Source: Serinus canaria (lineage: Eukaryota > Chordata > Aves > Passeriformes > Fringillidae). Taken from it: a DNA stretch of 64,000 nt. The notes beneath the pieces are model-generated. The model was not told the DNA's origin and did not search any database. It worked only from the letters and a program-made list of their open reading frames with translations. Where the stretch lies: assembly GCF_022539315.1 (NCBI RefSeq), contig NC_066316.1:22557245-22621244 (forward strand). Reading direction: 5' to 3'. Every line of letters starts with the position of its first letter. Position 1 is the first letter of the stretch. Position numbers and translations under genes: made by a program. Positions 1 to 10,248 of the stretch are shown piece after piece.

Positions 1-1123
1 TGCCACCAGCAGTTGAGTCTCAGTGTTTGGCACATTGTGACAGGCCCCATGGCACTGTGCTGTGACCTTAGTGCTGAGCCCGCCTGCTGCCTGTGGCTAC
101 ACAGGAACTGCAAAAGTTCCCCATCTCTGATCATAGGTGTCCTTACCTCATTCACTGAAGCGTTCTGAGCCTGGTTTCCCAGTCCCAGCCTCACACCTCT
201 CCTCTGCAGTGAGGGTAATGTGTGTCTAGTCGGCACATCTGTGTGGGCTCTGAGGGGATAAATCAGGCTGTGCTACAGGAGGGCGTTCAGGATTATGGGT
301 GAAATACAGGAAAGGCAAGTACACTGTGACTGTTGGAGACTCCTCCAGTAAAGGGCTGTGCTAGATATAAGAAACAGTCTTAAAAAAAATTATATATATA
401 AAAATGATATATGTAAGTATATATGTATATACTTTTGGTTTTGAAATTCCCTTCTCAAGGTATTTCTGTATGAACAAAATGAGAAGCAAAGGACAAGCTT
501 TCATAACCATATTGGCTGTACCAGTCCTGCAATTGCTGGCTCCCTGCTTTCTCCTATTAACCTGAATGTATTGTGCCTGTCTTTTCCATAATGAGTTCCA
601 CTTAGATGTTGGTGCTGCCTAGGCAAGAGGTCATATTGATGTCATTGTCTTCCTGGAAGCCTCTTACAGAAATAATGCTTAAAAACTGGGAGAAAAAAGA
701 AGTAAGGTGGCCACTCTGCTCTTTAAATACTTATATCTATCCACAGTGTTTGTTGATAGTTTCAAATCAGGACAGTTGAAAATATTTAAACATATATGAG
801 CATGAAAGCAAATTTGCTAAAATGTATCTGTCGAGTGTAAATGTTCTAGAGGCATAGATGAGTCCTGCCTTACAGGAGGGATGTGATGAGGCAGTGAGTT
901 CCTTAAAGAGTTGGATGACCTTCCCTTCTATTATTTCCATTGATGACAATATCCCTACAAGCCTCACTGCCCACCTCTTGCTTGCTCATAAAGTTTAAAC
1001 CACACCTGAAACAGGTATTCTACTTGTAATAGATAAGTACCATTTTCTCTCCTCCTTTTGCTACAAAGTAAGCAAAATGTAGGACTGAACTCTGCTGTTG
1101 TCCAAACACAAAAGGAATAGGAG
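1..1123. other. Intergenic, nothing recognised
   Basis: No exon, repeat family or promoter could be recognised. The only visible structure is a short TA-rich simple stretch around 385-432. By synteny this lies between LPGAT1 (expected to the left) and NEK2, but no LPGAT1 coding sequence is seen; a long LPGAT1 3' UTR reaching here cannot be excluded. Confidence 0.6.
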
Positions 1124-1806
1124 TCACACTGTGTCTCTGCTGGCAGCTGTTTTTTTAAAAATAGATGACCAGTTCTTGGGCTGAGAGATGGCAGTTATCC
1201 TTTGTGAAGAGAAATATGTTTCATTTGATGCTCTCTTCTGGTGTGCGTAGATAGCACAGGTTGTAAGACATTTTATGTTCTGCTTCACAGCATCCTCCCT
1301 TGACAGCAGTGGATGTGGAACTTTGAAAGTTAGATTATAGACAGAACTACATGGAATGAGCCAAACCATGGTCTTCATAAGCAACCAGCTATGGTGGTGG
1401 CCAGCTATTTCCATTTCTGCTGACAAATCTTCATGCCTCATTACATAGAGAAGGTAGATGTGACCATTAGAGATCAGCAGAGCACTTCCCTTAAAGACAA
1501 GAATTTCCAGTTGCTCTCCAGTAAGACTAAGAGATGAAAGTGTTAACATATTCTTATAATCCTTATTCTTAGTATTGGTGAGTGATTTCAAAATTTCTGA
1601 AACACTGTTAGATGACTTTACAATAAGAGGAGAGGATCTTGCTGTCTTTCTGTCTCTTCTTGTGCAGCCTCTTTCATTGGGGTCATTTGGGAACATTTCT
1701 CATCTTCAGGTAAATCAGGACTAGAACAGTGTCTTGTTAAGTTTGGGCTGCTTTGTATCAAAGATTTTGGAAAATTGTGCCAAAAGGAGCTGGAACTCTC
1801 TTCCAT
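1124..1806 (-). pseudogene. Unidentified coding-like block with one frameshift
   Basis: Read on the minus strand, an ATG at 1806-1804 in a strong Kozak context (ACAATGG, with an in-frame stop two codons upstream) opens a Ser-rich then acidic reading frame (MEESSSSFWHNFPKS...) that closes at about 1618. A second frame overlaps it between 1696 and 1618 and stays open for 190 codons to 1124, which is long for DNA of this composition. It encodes a hydrophobic, strand-like middle (LEILVFKGSALLISNGHIYL) followed by HHHSWLLMK. Joining the two frames needs a shift around 1620-1700; no usable intron fits there, since the candidate GT...AG is only about 24 bp. I read this as a decayed single-exon gene, a retrocopy without visible poly(A), or one exon of a real gene carrying a sequence error. 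The family is not recognised; the HSWL segment loosely recalls PH-like folds such as REC114, but this is not supported. Confidence 0.4.
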
Positions 1807-3632
1807 TGTTATTTAATGGCCATACATAAATTACAGATTGTGTTTCTGTAGCTTGCCTTACTTCAGAGACACTTTTTCCTGTGTCTAACAGGCCTTGCTG
1901 TCATTTAGATGGAAAAAAGAATAACGGTATTGATGTGATTTGGGCTTTATGTGGTATCTCTAGATCAGGCTTTAAAATTTGTGCCTGAGGTTCTTCAGTA
2001 ACTTGAAGAGGATGAGAGATTTCACAAATGGATGCTCTGTCCTCTTGCCTAGCATGAGTTAGTGAGAAGCCTCATGGCAGAAAGTGCTTTCCAGCTGAGG
2101 TATCATTGCCCTGAGCACTAAAGTTTGCTGTACTAGACAATCATAAGAACATAGCTGAATTTACTGTAGAAGGAAATGTGAAATTCAAATGAATGTGTGT
2201 CATGAGAGAAAGGCAAAGACTGAGATGGATTAAAAATTAACTAACTTTGAATTAAGTGCTGCTTCCCCAATGATTATATTCTCCTAGGAATAACCTACTC
2301 ATCTGAACACTACAGGCTTGATTTTGTAGAAAGGAAACACACAATCACATTACTTGCATGTCAATCACTCAACTCTAAGGTGCATTTTAACCTTCCTAAA
2401 TATTAAAAAAACCAGTGAATTTTGCCTCCATAACTGCAGAGGTTCTACCACTTAACTTACCAAAAGAAATGAAATAAATACAGTGAACCTTTGTTTAGGA
2501 TCATGAAAATTAAACTTTGTGAATTTTTTATCTAGTACAAATGAATAAATTGAAAAATAAAATGACATTTCCTCCTCATCTCGGCTATACCTTCTGCATT
2601 TATGATGCATGCATCTAGATGTAATCACATAATTCTAGGACTCTAACCAAGAATAATTAGAAATAATTATATCAATTTTCACCAAGTTATTTGAATAATT
2701 AATTGTACATATAGGAGTAATGAGGCCTTCTGCAGAAGCAGATTGTAAATAAAAATTTTTTCCTTTGCTTTATCTGATGAGTGAGGATTTTTTGTTTTGT
2801 TTTTTCACTTATGATTTTAGGGATTTTTACCACATCCAGCATTGCGGTGTGATAAAGCTGGGACTGGTCTTCTGACCCAGAAACTCTGTAAGTATCTTAA
2901 AAATCAGAAAGTCTTAGAAACCCAGAGATATTGCAATTAAATTAAATTTATTTTAAAAAAGGTATGAAAAGGTAATGAAAAAGGGTTTGAGACAGAGAAA
3001 TCCTGGTTAACTGTGAAGCCAGCTTTAAAAGCAGCAAGTAAAGGTACAGAAGTGAAAGTCTCCTTGATTCTCAGAAGCCACAGCTCTTCCGTGAAGGCTC
3101 TGAACTTACTGATGTACTGATTGGCTCATTTGCTGTAGTCTCCAACTTTACTCCAAGATCCTATGTGCCACTTTAAGACTTCCCAGACAGCTGTCATTGT
3201 CAAACAACTCCCACAGAAAGCATAAAAAAATTTAAAAATATATGTTTCAACAAAGAGACCAGCAAAATAGAATCAGAACTATTGTGCCACTGCGGTAGGA
3301 AGGCTTCCTGAGTTCCCACAGACTGAAGGTGGCTCAGAGAGGGGCAAGCTGCCCCATTCCTCTTGCAGGTGGCTAGAAGCCAAATATCAGCATGTTAAAG
3401 CACTTAGTTTCTCTTGCCAGCAGACACAGAGATGCACACGTCCTGCCACTGCCACCAAAAGTATGCAGAGGACACACTTTTTGCTCTGTTCATCAGAGGT
3501 GCCAAGGCCCCTTTGGGGATTTCACCTGAGAGAGCAGGGAATGCATTCAAGAGCTCTCACCAAATGCCCCTGTACTGATGGTGCTGAACTCGTGGCTTGT
3601 GAGCTCAGTGTGACTCACCCAAACAATCCTGT
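1807..3632. other. AT-rich intergenic
   Basis: No gene signal. Long A/T-rich runs at about 2230-2770 and 2935-3250. Nothing repeat-like beyond simple A or T tracts. Confidence 0.6.
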
Positions 3633-3920
3633 CAGAATCACAGAATGGTTTGAGTTGGAAGGGAGGCTTAAAGATCATCCAGTTCCAACCCCCCTGACAT
3701 GGGCAGGGACACCTTTCACTAGATCAGGTCGCTCAGAGCTCCATCCATCCTGGCCTTGAACACTTCCACGGATGGGGCATCCACAGCTTCTCTGGGCAAC
3801 CAGTGCCAGTGCCTCACCTCTGCCACAGTACAGAATTTCTTCCCAATAGCTAATCGAAACCTGACTTCTTTCAGTTTAAAGCCACTTCCCCTTGTCCTGT
3901 CCCCATATTTCATCAGACCC
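3633..3920 (-). mobile_element. CR1 LINE 3'-end fragment
   Basis: The plus strand shows the reverse complement of the CR1 3' end: 'cacagaatggtttgagttgg' at 3640-3659, then the familiar blocks for 'gggcagggacacctt', 'ctggccttgaacacttcc', 'gggcatccacagcttctctg' and 'cagtgcctcacc', ending near 'ccccttgtcctgtccccat'. The element is on the minus strand, 5'-truncated as usual for CR1, and moderately diverged. Confidence 0.9.
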
Positions 3921-5561
3921 TGAGTTTAAGATAGAACCCCTTGTGCCACAGATCTCAAGGTCCTCAGCACAACTGAAGAAAATGACTATATTCACATACA
4001 TTCAAATGTCCTTATTTATACACTCAAAAAAAAAACCCAAAAAAAAACCTGTAGGAAATCCTTCTTTCTTCTCCCACCTCAAAACTCACTGACTGCAAGG
4101 CAGAACCTCAGACTTAAGAAACAAGCAGTCCAGATTTCCCTGTGACTTCAAGTCCATGGATATAAATCTTTGCCTCTGAAGAGGTCTCACGATCTGATTG
4201 TCATGACTGTGGCTTACCCTTTCTTGAGTGCAAGGCAAGGCAAGGCAGATTCTTGCAGGGCTCCTCTGCCTCCTTTGTGGACACTGGCCTTTCACAGCCT
4301 GGTTTTCTGCACACTACTGAGGCACATGACAGATTTTGATTTAACAACATTTTGGTTTAGGAAACCCACAGAGTTTTTGTGCATTTAAGGCAGTGTAAGT
4401 GCTTCATTTACTATGTATTTTCCTGAAAACACAGGTTGTCAACATAAAAATGCTAGAAAGCTTTCTTTCATTTTTTTGTTCCTCCTACTCTTGTAATTTT
4501 CTCTTTTATTTATAAAGCCTTCCACTGATGCATGCAACAGTTTATTTGGAAGCTTAATTACAGAAACAGCGTAGTGGAAAAGACTCTTCAACCAGAGGAT
4601 TCTGAGAGGGAGAAGAGAGTAACAGAAGGATGAATATCAGTCTTTGTTTACTGGAAACAAAACCCTGATGACAGTCTTCCTGACACTGCTCTGCCACTTG
4701 TGGAAGCAAGGAGAATAGTTCTTAGCTAAGTACACATTTTTGTTAAAATGTAAAAGGCAAAATACTGTGCATAGTGCATAAAATGTCAGTGATTTTCCCA
4801 AGCTGTCGAATTCCTAACATTTCCCTGGCTACAATTTACCTCAGAATTTTGGTGACAGGATAATCAGCACAACATTTCAAATTTTCAAAAAATATTTCAC
4901 AATCTCAAGCCACATTTTTTTCCCCCAATAATTTTTTATGTCAGTATTTTCAACTTTATCACCATGTGATTGAGAACATCATGATAGGCCTCTTGCCCCC
5001 AGGATGGTTGTTTGAGCTCCCAGAAAAGGTAGGTGACTACATCTGCCATCAGCTCCCATGTGTGCCAGCTGTTCCCAGAGGCTCTGCACATTACCACACT
5101 GCCTTGGGACCATCCCTTCCAAGTGTACAGAAAGGTGCTGCACTCAGGGAAAGCTGGAGCTGCACCACAATTTGCAGGTGTGATGACCTGGGAGAGAACC
5201 TGGAAGAGATTCTGCCATCATTGCTCATGATGCAACTTCAATGTGAATTCTGTGTATTTTTCTCCCACAGGAGTAAAAGGAAGGGAGGAATCTTATTATT
5301 GGGATTATATCATGGGTTTGTAGATATTGGGAATTAGAGAAATAGTGACTGAGCTCATAATGAAAATATCTGGGACAATAATAGTGCACAGAATTCTGGT
5401 TGAAAAACTTTTTTGAAATATACTGAAAAACTTGAAAAACTTTCTCCCACTATATCTGAAGGACTATAAGTACAAATAAATTCATGGAAAAACATTTGAG
5501 ACTGGCTGTTCCATAATAAGAAACTCTAATATTGTTGCTTTAAAAAAAATTAGGCAGCTTT

Positions 5562-5642
5562 ACTTACTTACTGTATCACTTAAAGAAAAACATTTACTTA
5601 CTGTATCACTTAAAAAAAACATTTACTTACTGTATCACTTCA
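5562..5642. repeat. Three-copy tandem repeat, ~30 bp unit
   Basis: The core 'acttactgtatcacttaaa' recurs at 5566, 5596 and 5625 (period 30 then 29 bp), separated by A-rich spacers of the type 'gaaaaacatt'. Copies are almost identical, so the expansion is recent. Confidence 0.9.
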
Positions 5643-7440
5643 AGCATTTTTTGGGCATTTTGAGAGCTCCTAGATATGAATTTTAATTTGGAAAGTTTCC
5701 CTTTCAAAAGAGGATAAATTGAGGCCAAGATCCTAAACTTGTCTGCTTTCCTAGGAATGACTTCATAAGCAAACCAACAGAAATAATGGATTATCATACT
5801 GGAATCCTTCCTTAGAGACAATCCCAATACTTTAAATTTTGACTTATTAAGGATTTAAGGAGACTCCGTAATTTCACTTTTGAAGTTCTCTACATCAAAT
5901 AATCAGTCTTTTAATCAGTTTAAATTGTAGTCTTAAAGATAATTCAAGCACTTTCTGTTCTTAAGGTTAATGAATACTATTTTGAAAATTAGCATATATA
6001 TGAAGACATATATAACGTATAGGGCTATTAGTTTCATTACAATAAAGAATGTAATTACATACTTTCAAAATGTCCAGCTGTGCACTGTATTTAAATGTTA
6101 CTTTACAGAACATAAGGAATGGTTAATAAAAAAACTGGAGTTAGTAGAATTCATATGCTCCCCTCTCTGAATGCAAAAATGTGTCTTTTTTCCTCAGTCT
6201 CCTCCTCATTGCTTCCCATCCTCTCAGCTTGTTGAGTTTACAGTCCTTTGTGCAAAGACTTGACCTACTGCTGAATTTATTTCATGGGGGTTTATGTTTT
6301 CCCATCTGAAGGGTTTCTAATGAAAAACCTTCAAGGTACAGCTGCTGCAAGAAACTCCCTCACTGGAGCTTCCCTTGCTGCACACATTGCTCTTGGAGTC
6401 TCAGTTGCCTTTGAATCCAAGCATCACAGAAGATGAAAAATAGCATGGTCTCAAGTACTAGAATTAATGCTGCTTGGTTTTGTTCCTTTGCTGTCCTGCC
6501 CCCGGCTGTGTTGTGCAGAATTTCTTCAATGAACATGATCTTTGTTTCTCTCACAAAGCAATAGAGGGAAATTTTATCCTCTGGCACCTTTTAGAGTGTT
6601 TCTCTCGAATATGCCAATATTTTATATGTTTTTGTTGATCCTGTGGATGATTTTTGTTGTTAAAGTCAGTAAACATAATGTTACCAAAAAAATGATGTCA
6701 TCTGTGTACAACAGTCCTGGGTAAATGTAAAATGTCTGGGCATGGACAGAGATGAGAGAAAGTGAGGGGGGAAAACCCAACGTGCATAAAGATAAGTAAG
6801 GACAAATGCAACTGAATGTTAAAAACCCCAAACTACTTCTGTGGTGAAAATGAACTCAAATAAAACACTCATTGTCCCAGTCACTCCAGGATTTATAAGT
6901 CCTCTTGTAGTCATGTAAAAATATTTCTAAGACCACTTACCTATCTAATACTGAAAATTCAATACCTCCTTTTTTTGCTAGAAGACCTTGGCACATTTCT
7001 GAGATCCTGGACTATGATTTTACATGTCTTCCACCTCTTTGAAAAGGAAAAAAACCAACATTTTTCTCAGTTGTTTTTTCCTAATTATTTTCATAAACTG
7101 CTTTTATTTTTCATTATTAATAAATTTTAGGTTTCATTTTCAGTACATTTCCTATTGAGCTTATTTTCACTTTCTGAACCTGTGCAATCTTCTCTGATTG
7201 GAAAACAATCAAAAAAAAAAAGCTGCCAGAAACATAATTTCCTTCAGTACGTTACCACAATTTTTGCTATCAATCTGTATAATTATATTGTGTTGGACTC
7301 TCATAGCAAAGTGCTACACATTTATTTTTACCTATTTCCATGTGCAAAAAAGAAAGTATCTTTAAAGAAATATCAAATTGCCTACCATACTATTTATCTT
7401 CAGCACTTAACATTTTGTCAGATAACTAGGTCCTGGAATA

Positions 7441-7536
7441 AGAGAAAATGTACTCCTTACAGTACATTTTCTCTGATTATATTTGATGACATCTGTCCTT
7501 GCGCTCCTTACAGCACAAAGGACAGATGTCATCAAA
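7441..7536. repeat. Two adjacent perfect inverted repeats with a shared loop
   Basis: Hairpin 1: arms 7441-7454 and 7461-7474 (14 bp, perfect) around a 6-nt loop. Hairpin 2: arms 7482-7500 and 7518-7536 (19 bp, perfect) around a 17-nt loop. Both loop regions contain the same ten bases, CTCCTTACAG, at 7453-7462 and 7504-7513. Only 7 bp separate the two hairpins. Confidence 0.95.
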
Positions 7537-8749
7537 ACTGAAAAACTTTGGTGGGCAACTACCAAAGAGTACTTTTATTTGGTTTAAGGTTTGGGAAATA
7601 ATTTGTGAAATTTGATGTTAAAAAATAAAAAAGCAGAATATAATATTAGAAGTAACATTATAAATATGTTATTGAGAACTGTTTGGTGGCTTTTGAGGGC
7701 CTGAAGTCAGCACATGTATTTTCAGGACTAGAAATCTGAGAGTTGCTCCTGAACTAGAGACCAGAATTGAAAATACATGACAAAAGAGGCCCCCATTTCA
7801 AACTTGATATACAGTTTTGGAATTATTCGTGTCTGGGCTCATCTGTTCATATCTAAAAGGAAAAAAATCTTATTTTTATAAGTGTGAAAATCAGAAAGAA
7901 AGAAAATGGAGTGCCTGACAAAAATTTTAATAACCACTTTTAGAAATGCACTTTTCTCAAAATTAGCCAGCCCTTAATAAGTATAATAAAAAGTAAAATG
8001 ACTCTGCTGCTGGCTTTTGAAGCATGACATTTTGACATTTCTCTGATTCAAACCAACATTTCTAAAGAAACTTTTAAGATAGTGCCTAGACAAAACACAG
8101 TATTGAAATCCTACTCTATTTCTTTTGAAATATAAATAGAAAGGCTCCCATTGATACCAGTTGGAATGCATGATGACCTTTTGCTAATTTGAATGTACAG
8201 AAGTTGGAAATGGAGATATTTGAAACCAGTAATGAAGCTTAGAGCTTAAATAATACATCCTGTACTTGTCATTTGCTTGTCATTTTTATTGTGCAATGCC
8301 ATAATTTTTTCACCATGCTAATGGTGCATGTGAGGATTTTCTTTCAAGGTAATTGAAATCAGTAATAAACACGAACCCTTTAGATCACCCTGTTACTCAT
8401 TAATTACAAAACCAAAATATCTTTACACTGTAGAATTCATTTGTTCACTTTTCCTGTAATGACCATACATTCTCTACAGATGGAAGTCTATACAATTTTT
8501 ATAATGGACAGCAGGAGTTTTTGTGCCTCCTGATGATAAAAGCAAAGGTTTTGATTTTTCTAAAGACTAATAGAAGAATGTTTCATAAATATTCAGTCAT
8601 AGCATGACACCTACTCAAACCTATTTCAAATCTGAAACAAATTTGGGAATTGAGACCACTTGGAGATGCAAAATGAGGAACTACTCAGTCCTGTTGCTGA
8701 ATTTCTAGGTCAGGACATACAACTGTTCCCTTTCACACCTGATTCAGGA

Positions 8750-8835
8750 AAGGTGTCCCTGCCCATGGCAGGGAGCTGGAACAAGATGATCCTCAGGGTC
8801 CCTTCTAGCCCAGGCCATGATGATTCTCTATTATT
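8750..8835 (+). mobile_element. CR1 LINE 3'-terminal fragment
   Basis: Sense-strand CR1 3' end: 'ggtgtccctgcccatggcag', then 'tggaacaagatgatcctcag', 'ggtcccttctagcccaggcc' and a degenerate 'atgattctctatt' tail. About 85 bp, strongly 5'-truncated. Confidence 0.8.
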
Positions 8836-9267
8836 ACAAGTATGTTACAATGCTTTGCTGAATGAGTTCCTGTTCCAGTCACTGCTACTGTCACATGGAT
8901 AGAGATTAAATTGAATCCATAGAACTGCACCTTGGTATCGTTCCTGATCATAAATGATGCTACATTCTTCTTAAAATGTATATAATGCCATTAGTAGATT
9001 GTGGTGTTACTTAGTGCCATTTAATGTAACCACAGTATTTGCTGGCTCAGCGTTTGGATAGGGACCCACAGCTTGCATTTTCCAAATGTTACCTTTTTAG
9101 CCATTACATTCTTTGGTTTGTTTTCAGCAGGTGGTTTGTGTACCATGTAGCATGGCTGTTCATATGGGGTGGGACAGGAGAGCTGCATGACTTTGGTAGG
9201 TCTTCATGAGTGAATTTTTGAAGACTTATGAGAAATTTTCTGCACTGGTTTTAAAGGATGATTTTTA

Positions 9268-9602
9268 CAGAACATACTGAGTTGGAAGAGATCCACAATG
9301 ATCTTTGAGTCCAACTCCTGGCCCTGCACAGGACAACCCAAAAGTCACACCATGTGCCAGAGAGCTTTGCACAAACACTTCTTGGGCTCCATCAGGCTGG
9401 TGCTGTGACCACTGCCCTGGGGAGCCTGTTCCAGAGGCCAGGTGGAACCCTCTGGCTGAAGAACCTTTTTCTAATACCCAGCCTAAGCCTCCCCTGACAC
9501 AGGTTCAGGCCATTCCCTCAGGTCCCGTCACTGTCACCACAGAGCAGAGATCAGTGCCTGCCTCTCCTCTTCCCCTCACGAAGAAGCTGTGGACCTCAAT
9601 AA
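9268..9602 (-). mobile_element. CR1 LINE 3' fragment, second subfamily
   Basis: Reverse complement of a CR1 3' region of a different subfamily from the copies at 3.6 and 19.2 kb. Diagnostic blocks are 'gagtccaactcctggccctg', 'cacaccatgtgccagagag', 'ctgtgaccactgccctgggg', 'aggccattccctcaggtccc' and 'gatcagtgcctgcctctcct'. The element ends about 300 bp upstream of the NEK2 CpG island. Confidence 0.85.
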
Positions 9603-9819
9603 ACCCAGACTAGATGTACATGATTTTAAACAGATTAAGGTGGTTTTTTTAGCATTTCTGAATAGTGAAATTATCTATCATTATCTATCCAACAGATGTA
9701 AGCATTTTAGGAAAGGTGATGATTTACTGTTAATTTTGATGGAAAAAACCCGCCCCTTCCTGAGGAGCTATGAATGTGTGACTTATTGATACCTGCAGGC
9801 TCGATGATTTGTCTAATCA

Positions 9820-9888
9820 GGAAGAAGGGAAGGAAAAGAAAGGAAAGGGAAGAAAAATTGAAAAAGTCGGGGAAAAGAAAGGGAAGTA
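9820..9888. repeat. Polypurine tract upstream of NEK2
   Basis: Roughly 70 bases almost entirely A and G on the plus strand (blocks such as gaagaagggaaggaaaag), ending where the CpG island begins. A simple low-complexity tract; any triplex or nucleosome-excluding role is only inference. Confidence 0.8.
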
Positions 9889-9894
9889 GGCGAG

Positions 9895-10152
9895 GGCGTC
9901 TCCCTCAGCCGCGGGGCGGGGCCCAAGGGGCGGCCTAGCCCCGCCCCGGTCTCGCGATGGGCGCTGGCCCCGCCCCCCACGGTAACGGCCGTACCTGCCG
10001 GGCCTCGCGGACGCTGTTTACGGCGGCACAGCCAATGGGCGAGCGGGGCGCGCGGGCGGCGCGGCCAATGGGCGGGCGGGGCGGTGCGTTTGAACGGCGC
10101 GGCGCGAGCGCAGGGGCCCGCGCGGCCCGGCGCGGTCCGTGCGCTCCCCGCC
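9895..10152 (+). promoter_or_regulatory. NEK2: NEK2 CpG-island promoter and 5' UTR
   Basis: Abrupt change to very GC- and CpG-rich sequence directly upstream of the NEK2 start codon. There is no TATA box in the last 150 bp. Two CCAAT boxes in the same orientation lie at 10032-10036 and 10065-10069, exactly 33 bp apart, each in the context gccaatgggcg, with GC boxes (gggcggg) after them. A CDE/CHR element follows at 10080-10094. The transcription start is inferred at about 10095-10130. This layout is typical of genes repressed in G0/G1 and activated in G2/M. Confidence 0.85.
10080..10094 (+). promoter_or_regulatory. NEK2: CDE/CHR cell-cycle element
   Basis: GGCGG (10080-10084), a 4-nt spacer (tgcg), then TTTGAA (10089-10094). 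This is the canonical CDE-4nt-CHR arrangement bound by DREAM and MuvB/B-MYB complexes in G2/M genes. It lies 11 bp downstream of the second CCAAT box and about 60 bp upstream of the ATG. Confidence 0.75.
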
Positions 10153-10248
10153 ATGCCCGGCCGCCCCGACGACTACGAGGTGCTGCTCACCATCGGCGCC
10201 GGCTCCTACGGGAAGTGCCGCAAGGTGCGCCGCAAGGCCGACGGAAAG
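10153..10248 (+). CDS. NEK2: NEK2 coding exon 1
   Basis: Residues 1-32, beginning MPGRPDDYEVLLTIGAGSYG and ending in ADGK, with the glycine-rich loop at 15-20. Donor AAG|GTGAGG, phase 0. Intron 1 is only 160 bp and stays GC-rich. Confidence 0.95.

Larger units (their letters stand above)
3921..8749. other. Intergenic, gene-free
   Basis: No exon could be supported. It holds an A-rich run at 4026-4050, a short (aaggc)n run near 4231-4246, the tandem repeat at 5562-5642 and the hairpin pair at 7441-7536, which are listed separately. Open frames here are short and look random. Confidence 0.55.
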
